From JBGQOJ01 sp052119585 (lineage in GTDB: Bacteria > Pseudomonadota > Alphaproteobacteria > Rhodobacterales > Rhodobacteraceae), in the NCBI RefSeq assembly GCF_052119585.1, contig NZ_JBGQOJ010000002.1, positions 248,001 through 312,000 of the forward strand: a DNA stretch of 64,000 nt, given 5' to 3'. This document shows positions 1 through 8,598 of this stretch, one piece after another; the stretch's first letter is position 1, and every line of letters begins with the position of its first letter. The position numbers and the translations under genes are program-made. The notes under the pieces were generated by a model. The model saw only the letters and a list, made by a program, of their open reading frames with translations. It made no database searches and was not told where the DNA came from.

Positions 1-19
1 CATGGCGCGGCCTTTCGGG

Positions 20-475
20 TCAGGTGTCGATTTTTTCGCTCGCACTCATGAAACCATGGGACAGGGCGGCGAAAAATGCAGAATGGCGTCTCAGGCGCAG
101 AATGCGCTGTTCTTCATCGGCGGGCAAGGACTGCACGACGCGGCCCACCATTTCGGATGTGCGCATGGCGCGTTCGCTTATCACGCGCAGCATGTTGGCG
201 TAGGGGTTATCCCCGATCTGGTAATAGTCCTGCCGGTCGCCGGGTTTTGCCACGCGGTCGACGATGCCCTTGTCCAGTAGCAGCCGCGCATTCGCGCTGA
301 TGCTGCCCCGGCTGACCTGCAATTGGGTGGCAAGATCGCTGAACGAATAGGGCGTTCCGTCAAACACCAGCAGGCCGATCATCCGGCCCCCGATGCGCGG
401 AAAACCGTCGGCCTGCATCACCAGCCCCATCTGCTCGATGAAGTCCGTTCTGATGTCTGAAAGATCCTGTGTCAT
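20..475 (-). CDS. GbsR/MarR-type transcriptional regulator
   Basis: Predicted DNA-binding repressor of about 151 residues. The N-terminal part (FIEQMGLVMQADGFPRIGGR) is the signature of GbsR-type MarR regulators, followed by a winged helix with the recognition segment QVSRGSISANARLL and the PGDRQDYY wing. I start it at the internal ATG at 475 because AGGA lies just upstream; an in-frame start at 514 has no comparable ribosome site. It is divergent from the RND efflux operon, and a perfect inverted repeat sits between them, so the simplest reading is a local regulator of the pump and of itself. The inducer cannot be told from sequence. Confidence 0.85.
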   Translation of the reverse strand: MTQDLSDIRTDFIEQMGLVMQADGFPRIGGRMIGLLVFDGTPYSFSDLATQLQVSRGSISANARLLLDKGIVDRVAKPGDRQDYYQIGDNPYANMLRVISERAMRTSEMVGRVVQSLPADEEQRILRLRRHSAFFAALSHGFMSASEKIDT

Positions 476-521
476 GTATTTCCTACCATGAATCGCTTGG
501 TATTTATGCAGCATCCATTAT

Positions 522-539
522 GTTCAGTCAATACTGAAC
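522..539. promoter_or_regulatory. Palindromic operator candidate
   Basis: GTTCAGT-CAAT-ACTGAAC is a perfect 7-bp inverted repeat with a 4-bp centre, in the divergent gap between the GbsR-type regulator and the efflux operon. The size and position suit a dimeric winged-helix repressor. Binding is inferred. Confidence 0.6.
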
Positions 540-638
540 GAAGTGATTGACCTGCGTTTCAATCCGAGATAGGCCTCGCCCCATATTCTTGCGACGGCTC
601 TGCCCCGGCCAGAATTCCCCTCCTCAGAGGATTGCAAA

Positions 639-1808
639 ATGTTCACCCGTTCTTTCGTTCTTCCGGCCCTGCTGGCCGCTGCGGTTTTTGCCGGTCCGGT
701 TTGCGCCCAAGAGGCCGCACTGGCCGCGACTCCGCGCATTCCGACCGTAACTGTCGCCCCCGTCGCCAAGGCAGAGGTGATTGGCCAGATCCCCGTTTCC
801 GGCACTTTGGTTCCCCGGAACGAGGTTCTGGTCTACCCGCAGGTCAGCGGTTTTGACATCCAAAGCATCTATGTCGAGGTCGGTGACACAGTAAAACAGG
901 GCGATCTGCTGATCGAATTGAACAGCAGCACCCTTGCCGCGCAGCTGGCGCAGGCCGATGCCTCGCTGAACAGCGCCGAGGCCGCCGTGCGCCAGGCACA
1001 AAGCCAGATTGAATCTGCGCAGGCCGCCCTGACCCAGGCAGAGGCCACACTGGAGCGCAGCCAGAGCCTGCGCGCCTCGGGCAACCTTAGCCAGGCCAGC
1101 CTTGACCAATCCGTTGCCTCGGCGTTGACCGCGCGTGCAGGCTTCGCCAGCGCCACCGACGGGCTTGCCGTGGCTTCGGCGCAGGTGGAACAGGCCAAGG
1201 CACAACGCAAGATCGCGGCACTTAATCTGGATCACGCAAAGATCACCGCTCAGGTCGCGGGCCTTGTGTCCGACCGTCAGGCCCAGATCGGCGCCATCGC
1301 GGCCTCGGGGGGCGATCCGATGCTGAAGCTGATCGCGAACGGAGAGATCGAGGTCGAGGCTGAGGTGATCGAAACCGCCCTTGTGCAGATCAGCGTGGGC
1401 GACCCTGTCGACCTGACGATTGCCGGACTGGGACAGGTCAGCGGCACCGTTCGCCTGATCGAGCCCACCGTTGATCCCGTCAACCGGTTGGGCCTGATCC
1501 GCATCACGACCCCGGCCTCGACCGCCCTGCGCGCGGGCATGTTCGCCAGCGGCAATATCATCACCGACCGGCGCCTCGCGCTGACCGTGCCCAGCACGGC
1601 CGTGCAGACAGATGCGGGCGGCACCTTCGTCATGGTCGTCAGGGACGGGGTGATTTCCAGACAGGCCGTGGCCGTCGGCCTTTTGTGGCAGGACAGCCGC
1701 GAGGTTCTGTCGGGCGTCACCGAGGGCGACACCGTGATCGCCAAGGCAGGCGCGTTCTTTCGTGACGGCGATCAGGTCATCGCGATTCCGGCAGGAGACG
1801 TGAAATGA
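639..1808 (+). CDS. RND efflux periplasmic adaptor (membrane fusion protein)
   Basis: 389-residue HlyD/AcrA-type adaptor that would link the inner-membrane pump to an outer-membrane channel. It has a signal peptide with likely cleavage after VCA near residue 23 and no lipobox, so it should be periplasmic rather than a lipoprotein. The biotinyl-lipoyl-like half (VSGFDIQSIYVEVGDTVKQGDLLIEL, split here by function, about residues 68-92) is followed by an Ala/Gln-rich coiled-coil hairpin (about 95-190) and a beta-barrel domain. It overlaps the pump gene by 4 bp. No outer-membrane factor gene is in the window, so the complex must borrow one encoded elsewhere. Confidence 0.9.
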   Translation: MFTRSFVLPALLAAAVFAGPVCAQEAALAATPRIPTVTVAPVAKAEVIGQIPVSGTLVPRNEVLVYPQVSGFDIQSIYVEVGDTVKQGDLLIELNSSTLAAQLAQADASLNSAEAAVRQAQSQIESAQAALTQAEATLERSQSLRASGNLSQASLDQSVASALTARAGFASATDGLAVASAQVEQAKAQRKIAALNLDHAKITAQVAGLVSDRQAQIGAIAASGGDPMLKLIANGEIEVEAEVIETALVQISVGDPVDLTIAGLGQVSGTVRLIEPTVDPVNRLGLIRITTPASTALRAGMFASGNIITDRRLALTVPSTAVQTDAGGTFVMVVRDGVISRQAVAVGLLWQDSREVLSGVTEGDTVIAKAGAFFRDGDQVIAIPAGDVK

Positions 1809-4800
1809 ACATGTCCACCTGGGCTATCCGAACGCCGGTCCCGACCCTTGCCCTGTTTCTGGTCCTGTGCATCATCGGCATGGTCAGCTTTTTCGGGCTG
1901 CCCGTCACCCAGTTCCCCAACATCGACGTGCCGATCATCAAGGTCAGCGTCAACCAGTCCGGCGCGGCCCCGTCCGAAATCGCCAGCCAGATCGTCAAAC
2001 CGATCGAAAGCGCGGTGTTCGACATAACCGGGGTAAAGCACGTGACGGCTGTCGCGTCTGATTCATCGGCGGTCCTGACCATCGAATTCGCGCTGGAAAC
2101 CAACACCGACCGCGCCCTGAACGATGTCAAGGATGCGGTGGCCGGTGTGCGCGGTGACCTGCCCGACTCCATTACAGAACCTGTTATCACCCGCGTCGAT
2201 GTCACCGGCGCCGCGATCCTGACCTATGCGGTCACCGACCCGACCCGCAGCATCGAGGAATTGTCCTACTTCGTCGATGACGTGGTTGCCCGCGACCTGC
2301 AAACCGTCAAGGGGGTGGGCAGCGTTGTCCGCCTTGGCGGGGCCGACCGTGAAATCAAGGTCGAGCTTGAACCGGACCGCCTTCTGGCGCTCGGGCTGAC
2401 CCCCGATGACGTGAACAGCCAGCTGCGGGCCAAGAACATCGACCTTGGCGGCGGGCGCGGCAATCTGGCGGGGCAGGAATTTTCGATCCGCGCCCTTGGC
2501 AGTGCCGACACGGTCGCGCAACTGGCGGCCACGCCGCTGACCCTGCCCTCTGGCCGCACCGTGCGTCTGGACCAGATCGGCGCCGTGCAGGACGGCCCCG
2601 CCGAGGCCCGCGCCTTCGCCATGGTCGACGGCCAGCCGGTGGTGTCCTTCGGTGTGTTCCGCGCCACCGGGGCCAGCGATCTGGACGCCGCCAACAACTC
2701 GAAGACGCGGCTGGCAAAGATCAACGCCGAATACCCCAATGCGGACTTCACGCTGGTCGATGACGCGACCGTCTATACCGAAGGCAATTATCGCAGCGCG
2801 ATGGACACGCTCTACGAGGGTGCGATCCTTGCGATTATCGTGGTGTTCATCTTTCTAAAAAACTGGCGCGCCACGCTGATCACCGCTGTGGCGCTGCCCT
2901 TGTCGATCATCCCGACGTTCTTCGTCATGAACTACCTCGGGTTTTCCCTGAACACGATCAGCCTGTTGGGCATCACCCTTGTGACGGGTATTCTGGTGGA
3001 CGACGCGATTGTCGAGATAGAAAATATAGTGCGCCATATCCAGATGGGGAAACCCGCCTTCGAGGCCTCGGAGGAGGCCGCGACAGAGATCGGCACGACC
3101 GTCATCGCGATCAGTGCCACCATCGTCGCGGTTTTCGCCCCTGTCAGCTTCATGAGCGGGATCGCCGGCCAGTACTTCAAGCAATTCGGCCTGACCGTCG
3201 CGGTGGCCGTCCTGTTCTCGCTGCTGGTCGCGCGCCTGATTACCCCGATGATGGCCGCCTATTTCCTGAAAAACAATGCCGGCCATGCCGAACCGACGGA
3301 CGGCATCGTCATGCGCAGCTACATCCGCATCCTGCGCTGGACGCTGAAACACCGCGCGATCACCCTTTTGGGCGGGCTTGCGATATTCGGCATCTCGATC
3401 TTTTCCGCCACGCTTTTGCCAAGCGAATTCATTCCCGAAGCCGATACTGGCCGCGCGACTGTCTCGCTTGAACTGCCCCCCGGATCGACGCTGGACGACA
3501 CCCGCGCCGTCTCGCGTGCGCTGTCCGACCGGCTGCATGGCATCCCCGAAGTCACGAATATTTTCGTCGACGGTGGCTCGGGCAGCATATCAAAGGCCAA
3601 TCTTCTGGTGAATTTTGGGCAAAAGGCCGACCGCGACAGATCCTCATTTGCGATCAAGGACGATATAACCGCGCTTTTGCGCGATGTCCCTGACGTGCGG
3701 GTCTACCTGATAAAGGATAACGGCCAGCGCGACATCGAGATCAGCGTTCTGGGTGATACCGAACCCGCCGCCGCACTGGCCGCCGTCACCCTTGCCGACG
3801 AAATGAACGGGCTGGCCATGATCGTCAATGCCTCCTCCTCGGCGGCCCTGACCCGTCCCGAAATCCAGATCACGCCCAAACCGGAACTTGCGGCTGAAAT
3901 GGGTGTCACCGCTGCGGTGCTCGCCTCGACGATCCGCATCGCGACCATTGGCGACACGGATGCCAATCTGGCCAAGTTCAACACCGGAGAGCGGCAGATC
4001 CCGATCACCGTGCGCGTCAAGGAAAGCATCCGCAACGACCTGTTCAAACTTCAGGGTCTGCGCCTGCCCAGCACCACAGGTAAGCCCGTCCCGCTTGGCG
4101 TGGTGACCGACATCGCGCTGTCCTCGGGCCCCAGCACGATCGAACGCTACGACCGTCAGTATCGCACCACGGTCGAGGCCGATCTGGCCTCGGGCGCCTT
4201 GCTGGGCCCGGCCACAAAACAAATAGAGGCGCTGCCCTCGGCCTCCGATATGCCGGAAGGCACCTCTATCCAGAACGCCGGCGACGCCGAGGTCATGGCC
4301 GAGGTGTTCACCAGCTTCGGCCTTGCGATGGGCGCGGGCATTCTGCTGGTCTATGTCGTGCTTGTGCTTCTGTTCTCCAGCTTTATCACGCCGGTGACGA
4401 TCCTGATGTCCCTGCCTCTGGCCATCGGCGGCGCGATCTTTGCGCTTTACCTGATGAATTACGCGATCGGCCTGTCGGTTGTGATCGGGTTCCTGATGCT
4501 GATGGGCATCGTCACCAAGAACGCGATCATGCTGGTGGAATTCGCGATCACGTCGATGGCGACTGGCGTGCACAAGAACGACGCCATGCTGGACGCGGGC
4601 CACAAACGCGCAAGACCCATCGTGATGACCACCATCGCGATGACCGCCGGTATGGTGCCAAGCGCGCTTGCGATCGGCACAGGCGGCGAGTTCCGCTCGC
4701 CCATGGCGGTGGCGGTGATCGGCGGGCTGTTGCTGTCAACGCTGCTGTCGCTGTTGTTCGTGCCGTCGCTGTTCAGCGTCGTTCAAGGGCTGAAAACACG

Positions 4801-4861
4801 GATGCGCGATGCGATGGTCCGCGTGCTTGGGGCCAATCAGCCCGATCCAAAGGCAGGCTAG
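1805..4861 (+). CDS. RND-family efflux pump inner-membrane permease
   Basis: 1018-residue proton-driven RND transporter (AcrB/MexB-like, HAE1 class by overall pattern). TM1 is near the N-terminus (PTLALFLVLCIIGMVSFFGL), a large periplasmic loop follows, then TM2-6 from about residue 340 with the conserved GILVDDAIVEIEN segment that carries the proton-relay acids of TM4. A second periplasmic loop and TM8-12 complete the duplicated fold, and length is normal for the family. It begins inside the adaptor stop codon (ATGA overlap), so the two are translationally coupled. Substrates cannot be predicted; efflux of toxic compounds controlled by the divergent GbsR-type regulator is the working idea. 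Confidence 0.93.
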   Translation: MNMSTWAIRTPVPTLALFLVLCIIGMVSFFGLPVTQFPNIDVPIIKVSVNQSGAAPSEIASQIVKPIESAVFDITGVKHVTAVASDSSAVLTIEFALETNTDRALNDVKDAVAGVRGDLPDSITEPVITRVDVTGAAILTYAVTDPTRSIEELSYFVDDVVARDLQTVKGVGSVVRLGGADREIKVELEPDRLLALGLTPDDVNSQLRAKNIDLGGGRGNLAGQEFSIRALGSADTVAQLAATPLTLPSGRTVRLDQIGAVQDGPAEARAFAMVDGQPVVSFGVFRATGASDLDAANNSKTRLAKINAEYPNADFTLVDDATVYTEGNYRSAMDTLYEGAILAIIVVFIFLKNWRATLITAVALPLSIIPTFFVMNYLGFSLNTISLLGITLVTGILVDDAIVEIENIVRHIQMGKPAFEASEEAATEIGTTVIAISATIVAVFAPVSFMSGIAGQYFKQFGLTVAVAVLFSLLVARLITPMMAAYFLKNNAGHAEPTDGIVMRSYIRILRWTLKHRAITLLGGLAIFGISIFSATLLPSEFIPEADTGRATVSLELPPGSTLDDTRAVSRALSDRLHGIPEVTNIFVDGGSGSISKANLLVNFGQKADRDRSSFAIKDDITALLRDVPDVRVYLIKDNGQRDIEISVLGDTEPAAALAAVTLADEMNGLAMIVNASSSAALTRPEIQITPKPELAAEMGVTAAVLASTIRIATIGDTDANLAKFNTGERQIPITVRVKESIRNDLFKLQGLRLPSTTGKPVPLGVVTDIALSSGPSTIERYDRQYRTTVEADLASGALLGPATKQIEALPSASDMPEGTSIQNAGDAEVMAEVFTSFGLAMGAGILLVYVVLVLLFSSFITPVTILMSLPLAIGGAIFALYLMNYAIGLSVVIGFLMLMGIVTKNAIMLVEFAITSMATGVHKNDAMLDAGHKRARPIVMTTIAMTAGMVPSALAIGTGGEFRSPMAVAVIGGLLLSTLLSLLFVPSLFSVVQGLKTRMRDAMVRVLGANQPDPKAG

Positions 4862-4896
4862 CGCAAGGATTGCGGGGCCGGGGCCACATTATCCGG

Positions 4897-4930
4897 TTCT
4901 TTTTGGCTTAAATATCCTCGCGCGAAGCGC
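4897..4930. repeat. Dispersed intergenic repeat, copy 1
   Basis: The stretch TTCTTTTTGGCTTAAATATC followed by CTCGCGCGAAGCGC resembles two further copies near 45.5 kb (core CTTGG-TT-AAATATCC-CGCGCG-AGCGC). It lies between the convergent RND pump and phoB genes, next to the phoB terminator. Such AAATATCC-containing intergenic repeats look like a small dispersed family; function is unknown. Confidence 0.5.
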
Positions 4931-4959
4931 AAAAAAAAAGCCCCCGCGCAAGCGGGGGC
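4931..4959 (-). terminator. Rho-independent terminator of phoB
   Basis: On the minus strand an 8-bp GC stem (GCCCCCGC / GCGGGGGC, GCAA loop) is followed by nine T residues. It lies 41 nt past the phoB stop codon and should end the pst-phoU-phoB transcript. Confidence 0.9.
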
Positions 4960-4999
4960 GGCATTGCGAAAAAATACGCAGACCGCGTCGGCCCTCGGA

Positions 5000-5689
5000 T
5001 CAGCCCAATGCGTATCCGGCACCGCGCACCGTGCGCACCGGATCGTCGCCGCCATGCTGGCACAGGGCCTTGCGCAGGCGACCGATGTGCACATCCACGG
5101 TCCGCGTATCCACATAGATATCGCGGCCCCAAACCCGGTCCAGCAGCGCCTCGCGGCTCCATACCCTGCCGGGTTTCTCCATAAAGGTCGTCAGCAGACG
5201 GAACTCGGTCGGCCCAAGCTTCAGCGGCTTTTCCTGACGCGTTACCTTGTGGGTCTCGCTGTCCAGCAGGATATCGTCGAAGGTCAGAACCTGCCCAAGT
5301 GCGGCAGGTCGCGTGCGGCGCAACTGGGTGCGCACCCGCGCCATCAGTTCGGCCACGGAATAGGGTTTTACCACGTAGTCGTCCGCGCCGGTTTCCAGGC
5401 CACGCACGCGGTCTCCCTCTTCCGATCGGGCGGTCAGCATGATGATCGGCACATTGCGCGTCTCGGCGCGGGATTTGATCCGGCGGCACACCTCGATGCC
5501 CGAGACATTCGGCAACATCCAGTCCAGCACAACCAGATCCGGCACCAGCTCTTCGACCAGCAACAATGCCTCTTCGCCGTTCTCGGCCCGCGCCACCACA
5601 AAGCCTTCGGCCTCCAGGTTGTACGCCAGCACTTCGCGCTGCGCCGCTTCGTCTTCGACCAGCAGAACTGTCGGCTTATCCGCAGACAT
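5000..5689 (-). CDS. phoB: Phosphate regulon response regulator PhoB
   Basis: 229-residue OmpR-class response regulator. The receiver domain (about 1-125) has the acidic pocket VEDE, the phospho-acceptor Asp56 in VVLDWMLP and the Lys of VVKPYS. The C-terminal winged helix (about 130-229) ends in the typical RTVRGAGYALG. Its start codon overlaps the phoU stop (TAATG), and it is last in pstSCAB-phoU-phoB. Phosphorylated PhoB should bind the Pho box in front of pstS, giving positive feedback under phosphate limitation. Its partner PhoR is encoded upstream of pstS on the same strand. Confidence 0.95.
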   Translation of the reverse strand: MSADKPTVLLVEDEAAQREVLAYNLEAEGFVVARAENGEEALLLVEELVPDLVVLDWMLPNVSGIEVCRRIKSRAETRNVPIIMLTARSEEGDRVRGLETGADDYVVKPYSVAELMARVRTQLRRTRPAALGQVLTFDDILLDSETHKVTRQEKPLKLGPTEFRLLTTFMEKPGRVWSREALLDRVWGRDIYVDTRTVDVHIGRLRKALCQHGGDDPVRTVRGAGYALG

Positions 5690-6420
5690 TACTTCGCCCC
5701 GTTGGTTTGATCAGAGCCCATCGAATAAGGGGTGCGGTCGCCTTTCGGGCGGCTGTCGTCCGGCATCTCTCCGGTGACCAGATAGATCACCTGCTCGGCC
5801 ATGCTGGTGGCGTGGTCGCCCATCCGTTCGATATTCTTGGCAATGAAATGCAAGTGCATGCAGGGGGTGATGTTGCGGGGATCTTCCATCATATGGGTCA
5901 GGAATTCGCGGAACAGCGCGTTATACATCTGGTCCACATCCTGATCGCGCTGGCGTACATCCTCGGCCAGCACTTCGTCGCGCCGGATATAGGCGTTCAG
6001 CACGTCGGTCAGCATCAGCTCGACCTCGCGCGCCATCCGGCGGATCGCGCCGGACGATCCGGCGACGGGCGGCATCTGCACCAGAACAGAGGTCCGCTTT
6101 GCAAGGTTCTTCGCGTAATCGCCCATCCGCTCCAGATTGGCGCTGATCTTGATCACGGTCAGAACCGTGCGCAGGTCGCCCGCGGTGGGAGAGCGTAGCG
6201 CGATCACGCGGGCGGCTTCCTCGTTGATCCGCTCTTCCAGTTTGTCGATCAGCTTGTCATTGGCGCGCACCTGTTCGGCCAGTTCGGTATCGCGGGTTTC
6301 CAGCGATTTGGCCGCGTCCTGTATGGCCGCCTCGACCATGCCGCCCATTTTCATGATCAGGGCGGTAATTCCCTCCAGATCACGGTCGAATGCGGATGCG
6401 ATATGTGCTTTGTCAGCCAT
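5689..6420 (-). CDS. phoU: Phosphate signalling complex protein PhoU
   Basis: 243-residue all-helical protein made of two PhoU repeats, each with the E/D-rich metal-binding pattern (for example MGDYAKNLAKR and its second copy MGDHATSMAEQ). PhoU couples the Pst transporter to PhoR and damps the phosphate-starvation response when phosphate is plentiful. It sits 11 nt after pstB and shares a base with the phoB start, so it is part of the same transcript. Length and order match the alphaproteobacterial norm. Confidence 0.95.
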   Translation of the reverse strand: MADKAHIASAFDRDLEGITALIMKMGGMVEAAIQDAAKSLETRDTELAEQVRANDKLIDKLEERINEEAARVIALRSPTAGDLRTVLTVIKISANLERMGDYAKNLAKRTSVLVQMPPVAGSSGAIRRMAREVELMLTDVLNAYIRRDEVLAEDVRQRDQDVDQMYNALFREFLTHMMEDPRNITPCMHLHFIAKNIERMGDHATSMAEQVIYLVTGEMPDDSRPKGDRTPYSMGSDQTNGAK

Positions 6421-6431
6421 GTGAATGCCCC

Positions 6432-7229
6432 CTAGCCGATCCGGCCAGTGATGTAGCTTTCCGTACGCGGATCGCTTGGATTGGTGAAAATCTGGCCGGT
6501 CTCGCCGAATTCGACAAGGTTGCCCAGATGGAAGAACGCGGTCTTCTGGCTGACCCGCGCGGCCTGCTGCATCGAGTGGGTAACGATCACCACCGAAAAG
6601 TTGGCGCGCAGCTCGTCTATCAGTTCCTCGACCTGCGCTGTCGCGATCGGATCAAGCGCCGAGCATGGCTCGTCCATCAACAAAACCTCGGGGGCGGTGG
6701 CCACCGCGCGTGCAATGCACAACCGCTGTTGCTGGCCACCGGACAGGCCTGTTCCGGGCGCGTTCAGGCGGTCCTTGACCTCGTTCCAGATCGCCGCACG
6801 GCGCAGCGAGCTTTCGACGATCTCGTCCAGTTCTGCCTTGTTGCGGGCCATGCCGTGGATGCGGGGGCCGTAGGCCACATTGTCATAGATCGACTTCGGG
6901 AAGGGGTTCGGCTTTTGGAACACCATGCCCACCTTGGCGCGCAACTGCACCGGATCGACCTTGGGGTCATAGATGTTCTCGTTGTCCAACAGGATCTGGC
7001 CCTCGACACGGCAGATGTCGATCGTGTCGTTCATCCGGTTCAGGCAGCGCAAAAAGGTGGATTTGCCGCAGCCCGATGGCCCGATAAAGGCGGTGACGGT
7101 CTTGTCAGCGATTTCGACGTTCACGTCCTTGATGGCGTGGTTGTCGCCATAATAGACCTGCACGTCTTTTGCCGAGATCTTTACCTCGTTCAATTCCACA
7201 GCCCTCTCCACAAATCTCATGTCATTCAT
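6432..7229 (-). CDS. pstB: Phosphate ABC transporter ATP-binding protein PstB
   Basis: 265-residue ABC ATPase that powers high-affinity phosphate import. Walker A is GPSGCGKST (about residues 50-58), the signature is LSGGQQQRL, and Walker B is VLLMDEPCSALD, where the Cys after DEP is typical of PstB. The ATG at 7229 is preceded by AGGAA at good spacing. It lies 13 nt after pstA and 11 nt before phoU, inside the Pho operon. Confidence 0.96.
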   Translation of the reverse strand: MNDMRFVERAVELNEVKISAKDVQVYYGDNHAIKDVNVEIADKTVTAFIGPSGCGKSTFLRCLNRMNDTIDICRVEGQILLDNENIYDPKVDPVQLRAKVGMVFQKPNPFPKSIYDNVAYGPRIHGMARNKAELDEIVESSLRRAAIWNEVKDRLNAPGTGLSGGQQQRLCIARAVATAPEVLLMDEPCSALDPIATAQVEELIDELRANFSVVIVTHSMQQAARVSQKTAFFHLGNLVEFGETGQIFTNPSDPRTESYITGRIG

Positions 7230-7242
7230 TGTTCTATTCCTA

Positions 7243-8598
7243 TTACCAGCGGCGTTCGAACCGGCGGCGCAGCATCACCGCGATCAGGTTCATTGCCACA
7301 AGAAAGGCCAACAGGACGATGATCGCACCCGAGGCCCGTTCTACAAAAGCGGGGTCAGCACGTTGCGTCCAGTTGTAAACCTGAACCGGCAGCGCCGAGG
7401 CAGGGTCGAAAAAGCCCTCTGGCGGCGCGCCGGGGAATTCCCGGACGAAGGCCACCATGCCAATCAGCAGCAAGGGAGCGGTTTCGCCAAGCGCCTGCGC
7501 CAGACCGATGATCGTGCCGGTCAGGATGCCCGGTGCGGCAAGCGGCAGCACATGATGGAACACCGACTGCATCTTCGATGCCCCGACCCCAAGTGCGGCA
7601 TCGCGGATGCTGGGCGGGACCGCCTTCAGGCTGGCACGGGTCGAGATGATGATGGTCGGCAGCGTCATCAGCGTCAGCACCAGACCGCCCACAATTGGCG
7701 CCGACTGCGGCAGACCGGCAAAGTTGATAAAGATTGCCAGACCAAGGATGCCGAATACAATCGACGGCACCGCCGCAAGGTTAGAGATATTCACCTCGAT
7801 CACATCGGTCAGCCGGTTCTTCGGCGCGAATTCCTCCAGATAGATCGAGGCCGCGACGCCGATCGGCAGGGCCAGGCACAACACCACGATCATCATGTAA
7901 AGCGACCCAAGAATAGCCACGCCCAGCCCCGCCGCCTCTGGCCGTTGGTCAGAGGCATCGCCGCCGGTGATGAAGGCCCAGTTGAACCGTTTCTCGATGA
8001 TCCCGGCATCGCGCAACGTATCGACAAGCGCCAGTTGCGCCGGTGTGACATTGCTGTCCAGCGAGGCACTTTCCTGCGACACGCGCCCCTTCAGGTAGCC
8101 GTCGATGCGACCGTTCGCCAGAAATTCAAAGTCACGCGTGGTGCCGATGATATCGGGGTTGGCCAGCACAAAGTCACGCAGCTGCGCGGGCGCATCCTTG
8201 GAAATGATCGCGCCAAGGTCTTTCTTGCCCAAGTTACTGACATCGATCCCGCGCTCGCTCATGGCGGTGGCAAAGGCCCGATCTATGATCGGCGCATAGC
8301 CGAACGTGGTGACCTTTTTCATCACCTCGATGTCGCGGGTGCCGGACTTGTCCAGCTTCGCCTCGGTCAGGGTGACGGGCAGCTTCACAAAGGTCTGGCT
8401 GAACGCGCCGTGACCGTTGATGAAAATCGTGGTCAAAAGCACGATCAGCGATGCGATCCCAAGCATGACAGCAACCATGCCGTAATACTCGAACCGCTTT
8501 TCGGCGGCATTACGTTTCGCGGTGCGCGCGTCCTGCACCAAAAGCGAGGACTTCTTCGCCGGTGTGTAGCCGGCGTTTCCTGCGGTGGCGTCGGTCAT
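7243..8598 (-). CDS. pstA: Phosphate ABC transporter permease PstA
   Basis: 451-residue inner-membrane permease. The start is the ATG at 8598, which overlaps the pstC stop in ATGA; the longer open frame upstream is only the pstC gene in another frame. After a cytoplasmic tail and one TM (YYGMVAVMLGIASLIVLLTT) there is a long periplasmic insertion, then the six-TM ABC permease core with the EAA-type loop (RDAALGVGASKMQSVFHHVL). The long N-terminal region makes it larger than the roughly 280-300-residue enterobacterial PstA; such long forms are common in alphaproteobacteria. Confidence 0.92.
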   Translation of the reverse strand: MTDATAGNAGYTPAKKSSLLVQDARTAKRNAAEKRFEYYGMVAVMLGIASLIVLLTTIFINGHGAFSQTFVKLPVTLTEAKLDKSGTRDIEVMKKVTTFGYAPIIDRAFATAMSERGIDVSNLGKKDLGAIISKDAPAQLRDFVLANPDIIGTTRDFEFLANGRIDGYLKGRVSQESASLDSNVTPAQLALVDTLRDAGIIEKRFNWAFITGGDASDQRPEAAGLGVAILGSLYMMIVVLCLALPIGVAASIYLEEFAPKNRLTDVIEVNISNLAAVPSIVFGILGLAIFINFAGLPQSAPIVGGLVLTLMTLPTIIISTRASLKAVPPSIRDAALGVGASKMQSVFHHVLPLAAPGILTGTIIGLAQALGETAPLLLIGMVAFVREFPGAPPEGFFDPASALPVQVYNWTQRADPAFVERASGAIIVLLAFLVAMNLIAVMLRRRFERRW

